A stretch of DNA of 64,000 nucleotides. Source: Betaproteobacteria bacterium (GTDB lineage: Bacteria > Pseudomonadota > Gammaproteobacteria > Burkholderiales > Burkholderiaceae_F). Positions 37,903 to 46,744 of this stretch are shown piece by piece; within the stretch, counting starts at the first letter, position 1, and every line of letters starts with the position of its first letter. The notes under the pieces are model-generated. The model searched no databases, was not told the origin of the DNA, and saw only the letters and a program-made list of their open reading frames with translations. Location of the stretch: positions 186,001 to 250,000 of the forward strand of contig BOKW01000001.1 of NCBI GenBank assembly GCA_016861185.1. Direction: 5' to 3'. A program made the translations under genes and the position numbers.

Positions 37903-40900
37903 ATGAAGAAGAGCCGTTCCGATCGCTTACCGCTACGCCGCCTGGTCGGCGTCTGCGCGCTGCTCGTCGCCCAGGGGGCCGCGGCGTTCACGATTTCGAA
38001 CAACCCGCCGTTCCTGCCGACACCGCTGGCGCCGAACATCGTCATCACGTTCGACGATTCGGGTTCGATGCGCTGGGCGTATGCGCCCGACCAATTGTGT
38101 GCGGATCATTCGACGCGCCGCGCGAAGTCGTCCGACTACAACCCGATCTACTACAACCCGCGCAGCCGCTACGACCCGCCGGTCAACTACAACGCGGCAT
38201 CCGGGACGTACACGACCTACTCGACGAGCTTCAAGACCGCGTACATCAACGGCTTCGAGACGTCGCGCGGGTCGGTCGACTTGTCAGTCAACTATCAAGT
38301 CACGTGGGCGTACGACCCGTCATCCAGCAACCTTCTGGACACATCGCGGACCGTCAGCCCGTATCCGGCGGGATTCAACTTCTGCGGAAGCAACGCCACC
38401 CGGAACAACCTGGCTTCGAACCCGGACGCCGACTTCAATACCGCTGCCGGCGGCGATCGGCGCTACGTAGGCGTGCCCGCGTACTACTACGTGTACGACC
38501 CCGCCGGCACGGCGTGCGCGTCGGCCGCGCTGACCAACGACGCGTGCTACGCGCTGCGCGTTGTCGGCGACCAAGCCGGCCCGGCCGACATGGACGGCAA
38601 CGGTGTCGTCGACGGCGACGACGAACGGCAGAACTTCGCCAACTGGTACTCGTTCTACCGCACACGCAACCTGATGACGGCGACGGCTGCGACGCGCGCG
38701 ATGGTGGGCGTGCCGACCACGGCGCGCGTCGCCTGGCAGTCGCTGAACTCCTGCAACGCCACGACATCGTCGGGTACGACGGCCGGACGGCTGTTCACCT
38801 CCGCCTGCCAGGGCTGGACCGCGGCCGGTGTCACCAGCAACAGTGTCGACAAACGCATCCGCGTGCTCGACGGCGCACATCGCGCCAACTTCTATCACTG
38901 GATGTCGCGCATGCCCGCCAGCGGCAGCACGCCGCTGCGGGGCGCGGCGCAGCGCGCCGGCGACTACTTCCGTACGAACGGCGTCAGCAGCCCTTACGCG
39001 CAGGATCCGCAGGTTTCCGCGGGGACCGAATTCTCGTGCCGCCCGAACTTCCACATCCTGATGACCGACGGTATCTGGAACGACGGTGCCGGCAACTACT
39101 GCAGCGGAGGCTCCTGCGGTAACAAGGACGGCGCCGCGACGACCTTGCCCGACGGCACCGCGTACAGCATCACGGACGCCAAGACAGCGATCTACCGCGA
39201 CGGCAACAGCGACAGCGTCGCCGACATCGCTTTCCACTACTGGGCCACCGATCTGCGGTCCGATCTGGCGAACAACCTGATCCCGTACCGCGTCGATCGC
39301 AACGGCACGGCGGACCAGCAGTACTGGAACCCGAAGAACGATCCGGCGACGTGGCAGCACCTCGTCACCTTTACGGTCGGCCTCGGTCTGAGCAAGACGC
39401 TCAACGAGCCCGGCATCGAGTGGGCGGGGTCGACGTACGCCGGCACCGGGTATTCGAACCTGCTCAGCGGCGCGGGCACTTGGCCGACGACGGGCGCCGA
39501 TCTGTCGCCCGGCAACGTGTACGACCTGTGGCACGCCGCCATCAACAGCCGCGGCCAGTCTTTCAGCGCAGACACGCCGCGCGCGCTGGCCGACGCGCTC
39601 GGCACCGCGCTGAACCGCATCCTCGAACGCGAGAGCGCAGCCGCCGCCCTGGCAACGAACTCGACGCGTCTGACCACCGACACGCTGCTGTTCCAGGCGC
39701 GCTTCAACAGCGGCGACTGGACCGGCCGACTGACGGCGTACCGCATCAACGTCGACGGCACGCTCGGCAGCGCCGTCTGGGAGGCGACCGACGCGGGCAA
39801 GATCCCGCGCCACGACCTGCGCAACGTGTACTCGTGGGGCGGCACTGCGGGCATCGGTTTCACCGAGTCCGAGCTGACCGCGGCGGGGCTGTGGCCGTCC
39901 ATCGGTTCGCCGGAGCTGCTCGCGTACCTGCGCGGCGACGCCAGCCGCGAGGAGAAGAACGGCGGCTCATGGCGCAATCGCAGCACCAACCTCGGCGACA
40001 TCGTCAACTCCGATCCGGTCTTCGTCAGTGCGGAGAACTTCGGCTACGCGGGGCTGCCGGAGGGTCTGGCGACAGGCACGACGCCGTACCGCAGCTTCCT
40101 CACGAGCAAGCAGTCGCGCCGCAAGATGCTGTACGTCGGTGCCAACGACGGCATGCTGCGCGCCTTCGACGCGCTGACCGGCGAGGAGCGTTTCGCCTAC
40201 GTGCCGAACGCAGTGATCCCGAGTCTGTCGCTGCTGTCGGACCCGGCCTACGCGCATCGCTACTTAGTCGACGGCTCGCCGTCGGCCTGGGACGCCTTCT
40301 TCGGCAGTGCCTGGAAAACCGTGCTGATCGGCACGACGGGGGCCGGCGCGAAGTCGATCTTCGCGCTCGACGTGACCAACCCCGACGCCTTCGACGCAAG
40401 CAAGGTGCTGTGGGAGATCAACTCGAGCACGGCCGCGCGTCCGGGCGACGCGGTCGACCCGACCTACGCCACCGACCTCGGGCACACGATGGGACAGGGT
40501 GTCGTCGTCAAACTGAACAACGGCGAGTGGGGCGTGGTGTTCGGCAACGGCTATCGGAGCGCCGGCGAGCGCGGGGTGTTGTACATCGTGCGCGTCGCGG
40601 ACGGCACGCTGATCCGCAAGATCGACACCGGCGTGGGAGGCGCGGTCTCGCCGAACCAGAACGGACTCGGCACACCGACGCTGTACGACGCCAACGGCGA
40701 CAGCGTCTACGACTACGCGTACGCGACCGACATGCGCGGCAACGTGTGGAAGTTCGACTTGAGCAATCCGAACCCGAGCCTGTGGGGCATCGCCTTCCCG
40801 GCCGCGACGGGATTCCCGAACGGCGCACCGCTGTTCCAGGCGCGCAACTCCTCCGGACAGGTGCAGTCGATCCAGCCGCGCGTGGAACTCGCCCGCCCGC

Positions 40901-41532
40901 CGCTGGGCGTGCCCGGCGTGATCGTGCTGTTCGGCACCGGCCGCTTCTTCACGACGACCGACAACATCGACACCACGACGCAGTCGTTCTACGGGATCCT
41001 CGACAACGGCACGCGCGTCACGACGACCGATCGCAGCCAGCTCCAGCAGCAGACGATCAGCCTGGTCAACGTCAACTTCCGCGGCGTCACGACCCCGTTG
41101 CGCGACGTGTCGACCAACACGGTCGACTGGGCGACCAAACGCGGCTGGTACATGGATCTGCCGACCAGCAAGGAGCGCGTGATCGGCAGCGCGGTCGTCC
41201 GGTCAGGCCGGGTCATCTTCACGACGCTGATCCCGTCCGACGACCCCTGCAACTTCGGCGGTTCGGGCTGGCTGATGGAAGTCGACGCCAAGACCGGCGC
41301 CAAGCTGCCGTATTCGGTGTTCGACACCAACGGCGACGGGCTCGTCAACGACAGCGATACACGCGTCGGCGGCGTTCCGCTCGGCGTGGGCATCGTCAAG
41401 CAGCCGCTGGTGCTCGAGGGCAGCCCGACCGCGCAGAAGGTGATGAGCGGCACGTCGGGCAACATCCAGATCGAACGCAACCGGACCTTCAACCGGCTCG
41501 GGCGCGACTCGTGGCGCGAGGTGACACGGTGA
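37903..41532 (+). CDS. pilY1: Type IV pilus tip protein PilY1 (operon 2)
   Basis: The 1209-residue protein has a signal peptide to about residue 28. The von Willebrand A-like domain's MIDAS start is DDSGS at 51-55, followed by NYNPIYYNPRSRYDPP, as in many PilY1 proteins. The C-terminal propeller contains YVGANDGMLRAFDALTGEERFAYVP, RYLVDGSPSAWDAF, VLIGTTGAGAKSIFALDVTNP, VVFGNGYRSAGERGVLYIV and TDMRGNVWKFDLS. The calcium loop is intact (DANGDSVYD, 929-937). Together with operon 1 PilY1 it makes a diverged pair. A GTG for pilE overlaps its stop. Confidence 0.9.
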   Translation: MKKSRSDRLPLRRLVGVCALLVAQGAAAFTISNNPPFLPTPLAPNIVITFDDSGSMRWAYAPDQLCADHSTRRAKSSDYNPIYYNPRSRYDPPVNYNAASGTYTTYSTSFKTAYINGFETSRGSVDLSVNYQVTWAYDPSSSNLLDTSRTVSPYPAGFNFCGSNATRNNLASNPDADFNTAAGGDRRYVGVPAYYYVYDPAGTACASAALTNDACYALRVVGDQAGPADMDGNGVVDGDDERQNFANWYSFYRTRNLMTATAATRAMVGVPTTARVAWQSLNSCNATTSSGTTAGRLFTSACQGWTAAGVTSNSVDKRIRVLDGAHRANFYHWMSRMPASGSTPLRGAAQRAGDYFRTNGVSSPYAQDPQVSAGTEFSCRPNFHILMTDGIWNDGAGNYCSGGSCGNKDGAATTLPDGTAYSITDAKTAIYRDGNSDSVADIAFHYWATDLRSDLANNLIPYRVDRNGTADQQYWNPKNDPATWQHLVTFTVGLGLSKTLNEPGIEWAGSTYAGTGYSNLLSGAGTWPTTGADLSPGNVYDLWHAAINSRGQSFSADTPRALADALGTALNRILERESAAAALATNSTRLTTDTLLFQARFNSGDWTGRLTAYRINVDGTLGSAVWEATDAGKIPRHDLRNVYSWGGTAGIGFTESELTAAGLWPSIGSPELLAYLRGDASREEKNGGSWRNRSTNLGDIVNSDPVFVSAENFGYAGLPEGLATGTTPYRSFLTSKQSRRKMLYVGANDGMLRAFDALTGEERFAYVPNAVIPSLSLLSDPAYAHRYLVDGSPSAWDAFFGSAWKTVLIGTTGAGAKSIFALDVTNPDAFDASKVLWEINSSTAARPGDAVDPTYATDLGHTMGQGVVVKLNNGEWGVVFGNGYRSAGERGVLYIVRVADGTLIRKIDTGVGGAVSPNQNGLGTPTLYDANGDSVYDYAYATDMRGNVWKFDLSNPNPSLWGIAFPAATGFPNGAPLFQARNSSGQVQSIQPRVELARPPLGVPGVIVLFGTGRFFTTTDNIDTTTQSFYGILDNGTRVTTTDRSQLQQQTISLVNVNFRGVTTPLRDVSTNTVDWATKRGWYMDLPTSKERVIGSAVVRSGRVIFTTLIPSDDPCNFGGSGWLMEVDAKTGAKLPYSVFDTNGDGLVNDSDTRVGGVPLGVGIVKQPLVLEGSPTAQKVMSGTSGNIQIERNRTFNRLGRDSWREVTR

Positions 41533-42029
41533 AGAAGACGACGAACACGATGCGCCGCGCCGCGCGCGGCTTCACGCTGGTCGAGATGCTGATCGTGATC
41601 GTGATCGCGGGCATCTTCGCCGCGATCGCGATCCCGAACTACACGAACTACGTGACCCGCTCCAAGCGTTCCGGCGCAAAGACCGTGCTGCTCGACGCGG
41701 CCAACGCACTCGAGCGCAACTACACGACCAACGGCTGCTACAACCGCACGAGTGTGGCCAACTGCCAGGCGCAGGCGGGCGCCGCACCCGCGCTGCCGGC
41801 CGTCGCGCCCGCCGAGGGCAAGGCGAGCTACGCGGTGACGGTGGACTTCACCGGCAGCGCGACCGGACAGACCTACACGCTGACGGCCACGCCTTGCGGC
41901 ACCGCCGGCACCTGCCCGGCCGGCAGCGACGCGTTCACCGACGCCGAATGCGGCAACCTGACGCTGACGCAGGCGGGCGTGCGCGGCATTACGGGCACCG
42001 GGACGGTCGCGCGCTGCTGGCAGCGGTAG
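41529..42029 (+). CDS. pilE: Type IV pilin-like protein PilE (operon 2)
   Basis: The 166-residue protein has a prepilin signal ARG|FTLVEMLIVIVIAGIFAAIAIPNYTNYVTRSKRSGAKTVL. The C-terminal pattern YTLTATPCGTAGTCPAGSDAFTDAECGNLTLTQAGVRG corresponds to operon 1 PilE. The GTG start at 41529 overlaps the pilY1 stop; ATG 41550 is an alternative. A long perfect hairpin begins at the base after the stop. Confidence 0.87.
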   Translation: MKKTTNTMRRAARGFTLVEMLIVIVIAGIFAAIAIPNYTNYVTRSKRSGAKTVLLDAANALERNYTTNGCYNRTSVANCQAQAGAAPALPAVAPAEGKASYAVTVDFTGSATGQTYTLTATPCGTAGTCPAGSDAFTDAECGNLTLTQAGVRGITGTGTVARCWQR

Positions 42030-42074
42030 CGTTTGCGTCCGCCGTCGGCCGAAGGCCGACGGCGGACGCAAACG
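42030..42074 (+). terminator. Perfect 21-bp palindromic hairpin after pilE (operon 2)
   Basis: Two 21-base arms (42030-42050 and 42054-42074) are perfectly complementary around a GAA loop, starting directly after the pilE stop codon. This is far longer than an average terminator stem and has no T-run. It may end the pilin transcript, protect its 3' end, or be a small palindromic repeat. Confidence 0.6.
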
Positions 42075-42106
42075 GTCAACGTACCGGGAGCGGCTATGCT
42101 TGCGGC

Positions 42107-42526
42107 ATGGCCCGCTCTCCGCAACCCACCGACATCACCCTGCACGCCGCGTCGCGCGTGCTCGAGATCGCATTCGACGACGGCAAGACCTTCAAGCTGC
42201 CGTTCGAGTTCCTCCGCGTCTATTCGCCTTCGGCCGAAGTGCGCGGGCACGGGCCGGGGCAGGAGACCCTGCAGGTCGGCAAGCGCGACGTGACGATCAC
42301 GTCGCTCGATCCGATCGGCCACTACGCGGTGCAGCCGAACTTCTCCGACGGTCACTCGAGCGGCATCTACTCGTGGGAATACCTGTACCACCTCGGCGTC
42401 GAGCAGGAACGGCTGTGGGCCGAGTACCTGGCGCGGCTCGCCGAAGTCGGCGCCAGCCGTGATCCGGCCGATCCGCGCAACGCCGCCTTCGTGCCCGACG
42501 GCGGCTCCGCTTGCGGCCACCACTGA
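42107..42526 (+). CDS. DUF971 (gamma-butyrobetaine hydroxylase N-terminal-like) protein
   Basis: The 139-residue protein is built on the DUF971 fold: ITLHAASRVLEIAFDDGKTFKLPFEFLRVYSPSAEVRGHGPGQETL, then VGKRDVTITSLDPIGHYAVQPNFSDGHSSGIYSWEYLYHLG. The domain is a small zinc-associated fold found alone in bacteria, often next to ubiE as here. Its function is unknown. It ends in a His/Cys tail (CGHH). ATG 42107 gives the usual start. Confidence 0.88.
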   Translation: MARSPQPTDITLHAASRVLEIAFDDGKTFKLPFEFLRVYSPSAEVRGHGPGQETLQVGKRDVTITSLDPIGHYAVQPNFSDGHSSGIYSWEYLYHLGVEQERLWAEYLARLAEVGASRDPADPRNAAFVPDGGSACGHH

Positions 42527-42530
42527 GGGG

Positions 42531-42679
42531 ATTGCGGAGCGCGGATTGCGGATTGCGCTGAGCTATGCGCGGTCGTTCCGAGTCGCGGCCTTCGCAGGCC
42601 ATAGCCGGTTTTCGGCGGGACGCAGCGCGCAGTAGAAGTTCCACGCGATCCGCAATCCGCAATCCGCAATCCGCAATCC
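42531..42679. repeat. Inverted repeat bounded by GCAATCC-type heptads, upstream of ubiE
   Basis: The left border (42531-42557) carries repeats of ATTGCGG. The right border (about 42647-42679) carries four to five copies of the complementary CCGCAAT in tandem, with about 90 bp between. The same heptads recur at 56145-56166 beyond glmU. This looks like a dispersed palindromic repeat that has inserted between DUF971 and ubiE. Confidence 0.65.
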
Positions 42680-42690
42680 AAAACCTCACG

Positions 42691-43437
42691 ATGACCGACG
42701 AGACGAACAAGACGACCCACTTCGGCTTCAAGGAGGTCCCCGAGCCGGAGAAAGCCAAACACGTCGCCGGCGTGTTCGATTCGGTCGCGTCGAAGTACGA
42801 CCTGATGAACGACGTGATGTCGGTCGGGCTGCACCGGCTGTGGAAGGCGTTCTCGGTGCGGCAGGCCAACGTGCGGCCCGGCATGAAGGTGCTCGACATC
42901 GCCGGCGGCACGGGCGATCTGGCGCTGAAGTTCGCGCGCGAAGCAGGCCCCACCGGCGAAGTGTGGCTGACCGACATCAACGGCGCGATGCTCGCCGAAG
43001 GCCGCGACCGCATGCTCGACGCGGGGCTGCTGCTGCCGGTTGCCCAGTGCGACGCCGAGCAACTGCCCTTCCCCGACGACCGCTTCGACGTCGTCACGGT
43101 CGCCTTCGGCCTGCGCAACATGACGCACAAGGACCGCGCGCTCGCGGAGATGCGGCGCGTTCTGCGTCCCGGCGGAAAGCTTCTCGTACTGGAGTTTTCC
43201 CGCATATGGCGGCCGCTCGCGCCTCTCTACGATGCGTACTCGTTCAACGTGCTGCCGTGGCTTGGCCGCAGGATCGCGGGCGACGCCGAGAGCTACCGCT
43301 ATCTCGCGGAATCGATTCGCGTGCATCCGTCGCAGCAGGAACTGGCGGCGATGATGGAACGGGCGGGGTTCGAGCGGGTCGAATGGTTCAACCTGACGGT
43401 GGGCGTGTGCGCGCTGCACGTCGGCGTGAAGATCTGA
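42691..43437 (+). CDS. ubiE: Demethylmenaquinone/2-polyprenyl-6-methoxybenzoquinol methyltransferase UbiE
   Basis: The 248-residue SAM-dependent C-methyltransferase of ubiquinone synthesis has the SAM motif [15 protein letters not shown]. Family signatures are [66 protein letters not shown] and [21 protein letters not shown]. The ATG at 42691 gives the standard start just after the heptad repeats. The order DUF971-ubiE-Tim44-ubiJ-ubiB is the usual betaproteobacterial ubiquinone cluster. Confidence 0.97.
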   Translation: MTDETNKTTHFGFKEVPEPEKAKHVAGVFDSVASKYDLMNDVMSVGLHRLWKAFSVRQANVRPGMKVLDIAGGTGDLALKFAREAGPTGEVWLTDINGAMLAEGRDRMLDAGLLLPVAQCDAEQLPFPDDRFDVVTVAFGLRNMTHKDRALAEMRRVLRPGGKLLVLEFSRIWRPLAPLYDAYSFNVLPWLGRRIAGDAESYRYLAESIRVHPSQQELAAMMERAGFERVEWFNLTVGVCALHVGVKI

Positions 43438-43477
43438 AGCGCGGGTCGGCAACGCTTCCGCGCAACGAGGAGGAAGC

Positions 43478-44422
43478 ATGAAGAAGTGGTTGGTGGGTGC
43501 GATGATCGGCCTGGTGGCCGCGTCGTTCGCGTTCGATGCCGAAGCGCAGCGCCGTCTCGGCGGCGGCAAGACCTTCGGCCGTCAGTCGCAGCAGCTTCAG
43601 CAGCAGCGGCAGATGACGCCCCCGCAGCAGTCGCCGCAACAGGCCGCGCCCGCGCAGCAGGCCAATCCCGCTGCAGCAACCGCCGGCGGAGCGGCGGCGA
43701 CGACCAAGGCTGCGAGCCCGTGGCGCGGCGCGCTGATGGGGCTGGCCGCGGGCCTGGGTATCGCCGCGCTCGCCTCGTGGCTCGGTTTCGGCGAAACGCT
43801 CGCGGCGATCCTCACGGTCGTGCTGCTTGGCCTGGCGATCGCGCTCGTGATCGGCTTCGTGCTGCGCCGTCTGCGCGGGCCGCAACCGGCGTACGGTACC
43901 GCCGGCGCACCGGCGCGCGAACAGCCGCTCGGCTACGAGGCGCAGCCGGCGCCGATCGCGCGCACCGCCGTCGAGCCGACGACCGCCGCGCGGCCCGGCT
44001 CGGCGATGGACGAGTTCATGCGCGGCGCGGCCGCCGCGCCGCAGCCCTGGGGCGTTCCCGCGGGCTTCGACGCCGAGGGCTTCCTCGCCAACGCGAAGTC
44101 CTACTACGGCCGGCTGCAAGCGGCGTGGGACAAGGGCGATCTGGACGAACTCGCCGAGTTCACGACGAACGAGATGTTCACCGCGCTGACGCACGAGCTG
44201 CGCGCGCGCGGGGGCGGCACGAGCAGGACCGAGATCCTCGCGCTCGACGCCTCGCTGCTCGGCATCGAAACGTCCGCGACCGATCATCTGGCGAGCGTGC
44301 GCTTCACCGGCACGCTGCGCGTCGACGGCGAAGTCGAGCAGGTCGACGAGGTGTGGAACCTCGTCAAGCCGGTCGACGGCAAGACCGGCTGGCTGCTCGC
44401 GGGCATCCAGCAGCTGAGTTAG
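43478..44422 (+). CDS. Tim44-like domain membrane protein
   Basis: The 314-residue protein has a signal-like first helix (about 1-22). A Gln/Pro/Ala-rich segment (about 35-80), two membrane helices (about 85-130) and a C-terminal Tim44 domain follow (FDAEGFLANAKSYYGRLQAAWDKGDLDELAEFTTNEMFTAL, DEVWNLVKPVDGKTGWLLAGIQQ). In mitochondria Tim44 links the import motor to the membrane. The bacterial form is of unknown function and is regularly found between ubiE and ubiJ in betaproteobacteria. Confidence 0.88.
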   Translation: MKKWLVGAMIGLVAASFAFDAEAQRRLGGGKTFGRQSQQLQQQRQMTPPQQSPQQAAPAQQANPAAATAGGAAATTKAASPWRGALMGLAAGLGIAALASWLGFGETLAAILTVVLLGLAIALVIGFVLRRLRGPQPAYGTAGAPAREQPLGYEAQPAPIARTAVEPTTAARPGSAMDEFMRGAAAAPQPWGVPAGFDAEGFLANAKSYYGRLQAAWDKGDLDELAEFTTNEMFTALTHELRARGGGTSRTEILALDASLLGIETSATDHLASVRFTGTLRVDGEVEQVDEVWNLVKPVDGKTGWLLAGIQQLS

Positions 44423-44453
44423 CCGGCCCGAGCGCGCGATCTGCGACAATCCA

Positions 44454-44475
44454 GGGCACCTTCGGGTGCCCTTTT
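44454..44475 (+). terminator. Rho-independent terminator after the Tim44-like gene
   Basis: GGGCACC-ttcg-GGTGCCC (7-bp stem, stable TTCG tetraloop) is followed by TTTTC. It sits only 11 bp before the ubiJ ATG, so ubiJB expression depends on read-through or on an internal promoter. Confidence 0.8.
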
Positions 44476-44482
44476 CATTTCG

Positions 44483-45061
44483 ATGATCGACCAGCTCGCG
44501 TCCGGCGCCGCCGTCGCGCTGCTCAACCGCCTGCTCGCGCGCGAGACCTGGGCGCGCGACAAGCTCGCGCCGTACGCCGGCCGCATCGCGCGTATCGAAG
44601 CGCTGCCTTTCGTGTTGAGCCTGGCGGTCGCCGCAGGCGGGACGTTCACCGCTGCGCAGGGGGAACCGAACGTGACCGTGACGGTGGACGGCGTTTCGCT
44701 GCCGCAGGCGCTCGTCGATCCGCAGGCGGTGCTGCGCAACGTGCGGCTTGCCGGCGACGCCGAGTTCGCGCAGGCGCTGTCGCAGGTGCTGCAGAACCTG
44801 CGCCCCGAACCCGAGGAGGAGCTGGCGCGCTTCGTCGGCGACGCCGCCGCGGTGCGCATCGTCGGCTTCCTGCGCGCCGCGCTGACCCAGGCGCAGGACA
44901 ACGCCGAGCGCCTCGCGCGCACCGCCGCCGACTACTTCGTCGCCGAGAATCCGATGCTCGCCGCGCGCGGCGAAGTCGAGGACTTCTCGCGCGAAGTCGC
45001 GAGACTGCGCGACGACGTCGAGCGTCTGGCCAAGCGCATCGAACTGCTCGAGCGCAGCTGA
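44483..45061 (+). CDS. ubiJ: Ubiquinone biosynthesis accessory factor UbiJ
   Basis: The 192-residue protein has an N-terminal SCP2-type lipid-binding domain (AGRIARIEALPFVLSLAVAAGGTFTAA, VTVTVDGVSLPQALVDPQAVLRNVRLAGDAEFAQALSQVLQNL). A C-terminal coiled coil follows (FSREVARLRDDVERLAKRIELLER). UbiJ, with UbiK, helps the ubiquinone-synthesis complex handle its lipid intermediates. ubiB follows after 9 bp. Confidence 0.9.
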   Translation: MIDQLASGAAVALLNRLLARETWARDKLAPYAGRIARIEALPFVLSLAVAAGGTFTAAQGEPNVTVTVDGVSLPQALVDPQAVLRNVRLAGDAEFAQALSQVLQNLRPEPEEELARFVGDAAAVRIVGFLRAALTQAQDNAERLARTAADYFVAENPMLAARGEVEDFSREVARLRDDVERLAKRIELLERS

Positions 45062-45070
45062 CCCGTTGCG

Positions 45071-46654
45071 ATGCTGCGCCTGCTCCGGCTCGCCCGCATC
45101 GTTCTGACCGTCTACCGCTTCGGGCTGGACGAGATCGTCGCCGCCAGCCTGAAGAGCGCCTGGCTCGTGCGGCTCGTGCGGGCGGTACCCGTCGGCCGAT
45201 CGTTCCGCGAGCCCCGCGGCGTGCGGCTGCGGCGCGCGCTCGAGGACCTCGGGCCGATCTTCGTCAAGTTCGGGCAGGCGCTGTCCACACGGCGCGATCT
45301 GCTGCCCGCAGACGTGGCCGACGAACTGGCGAAGCTGCAGGACCGCGTCCCGCCCTTCGATTCCGAACTGGCCGTGCGCGAGATCGAGCGCGGGCTCGGC
45401 CGCCGCATCGACGAGGTGTTCGCGAGCTTCGAGCGCACGCCGGTGGCGAGCGCGTCGATCGCGCAGGTGCATCTTGCGGTGATGAAGAACGAGCCCGCGC
45501 TCGGCGCATGGGCCGGTCGCGAGGTCGCGGTCAAGGTGCTGCGGCCGGGCATGCTGCCGGCGATCGAAAAGGACCTCGGCCTGATGGATGTGGGCGCCGG
45601 TCTGGTCGAAAGGCTGTGGCGCGAAGGAAAGCGGCTGCGGCCGCGCGAAGTCGTCGCCGAGTTCGACAAGCTCCTGCACGACGAGCTGGACCTGATGCGC
45701 GAGGCAGCCAACGCCTCGCAGCTGCGGCGCAACTTCGCCGATTCGAAACTGCTGCGCGTGCCCGAGATGTACTGGGACTGCTGCCGCGACAACGTGCTCG
45801 TGATGGAGCGCATGCGCGGCATTCCCGTGAGCCAGGTCGAGCGCCTGCGCGCCGCCGGCATCGACATCAAGAAGCTGTCGCGCGACGCGGTCGACGTCTT
45901 CTTCACGCAGGCGCTGCGCGACGGCTTTTTCCACGCCGACATGCACCCGGGCAACATCTACGTCGGCGACGCGGGCGAAGACTTCGGCCGCTGGATCGCG
46001 CTCGACTTCGGCATCGTCGGCACGCTGTCGGAAAGCGACAAGAACTATCTGGCGCAGAACTTCCTCGCGTTTTTCCGGCGCGACTACAAGCGCGTGGCGG
46101 AGCTGCACGTCGAAAGCGGTTGGGTACCCGCGGCCACGCGCGTGGACGAGCTGGAGAACGCGATCCGCGCGGTGTGCGAGCCGATCTTCGACCGGCCGCT
46201 GAAGGACATCTCGTTCGCGCAGGTGCTGCTGCGGCTGTTCGAGACCTCGCGCCGCTTCAACGTCGAGGTGCAGCCGCAGCTCGTGCTGCTGCAGAAGACG
46301 CTGCTGCAGATCGAAGGGCTCGGCCGCCAGCTCGACCCGGACCTCGACCTGTGGAAAACCGCCAAGCCGATCCTCGAGCGCTGGATGCAGGCGCAGATGG
46401 GCTGGCAGGGGCTCGAGGACAAGCTGCGACGCGAGGCGGCGCAATGGTCACGCCTTGTGCCGCAGCTTCCGCGGCTGCTGCACCAGGCGCTGACCGACAC
46501 CGGTCGCGACGACCGCCTGCTCGCCGAAATGCGCCGGCTGCGGCAGGAGACGCAGCGCCGCAACCGGCTGCTGCTCGTCGGCGTCACCTGCCTCGGCGCG
46601 CTCGTGGTCATGCTCGCGTGGATGTTCATCGGCATGCCGCTGCCGGGGCGGTAG
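45071..46654 (+). CDS. ubiB: Ubiquinone biosynthesis regulatory protein kinase-like UbiB
   Basis: This 527-residue member of the ABC1/ADCK/UbiB atypical kinase family has the KxGQ motif in [16 protein letters not shown], the Ala-rich nucleotide loop [17 protein letters not shown] (Lys), [13 protein letters not shown] and LDFGIVG. A C-terminal hydrophobic stretch ([21 protein letters not shown]) anchors it in the inner membrane. It promotes ubiquinone synthesis through ATPase activity, probably by extracting lipid intermediates. Confidence 0.95.
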   Translation: MLRLLRLARIVLTVYRFGLDEIVAASLKSAWLVRLVRAVPVGRSFREPRGVRLRRALEDLGPIFVKFGQALSTRRDLLPADVADELAKLQDRVPPFDSELAVREIERGLGRRIDEVFASFERTPVASASIAQVHLAVMKNEPALGAWAGREVAVKVLRPGMLPAIEKDLGLMDVGAGLVERLWREGKRLRPREVVAEFDKLLHDELDLMREAANASQLRRNFADSKLLRVPEMYWDCCRDNVLVMERMRGIPVSQVERLRAAGIDIKKLSRDAVDVFFTQALRDGFFHADMHPGNIYVGDAGEDFGRWIALDFGIVGTLSESDKNYLAQNFLAFFRRDYKRVAELHVESGWVPAATRVDELENAIRAVCEPIFDRPLKDISFAQVLLRLFETSRRFNVEVQPQLVLLQKTLLQIEGLGRQLDPDLDLWKTAKPILERWMQAQMGWQGLEDKLRREAAQWSRLVPQLPRLLHQALTDTGRDDRLLAEMRRLRQETQRRNRLLLVGVTCLGALVVMLAWMFIGMPLPGR

Positions 46655-46744
46655 AGCGGACGCGGTCATCCGTTGTGTCGGCTTGACGGCGGGCGCAGCG
46701 CTGCGCAGGATTGGCCGCGGCGCGTGCACCGCCCGGGGGAAACG

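Noticed and set aside
42641..42679. CRISPR-like or iteron array of CCGCAAT heptads
   Set aside because: The heptads are contiguous without spacers, have an inverted counterpart 90 bp away, and no replication initiator gene is present.
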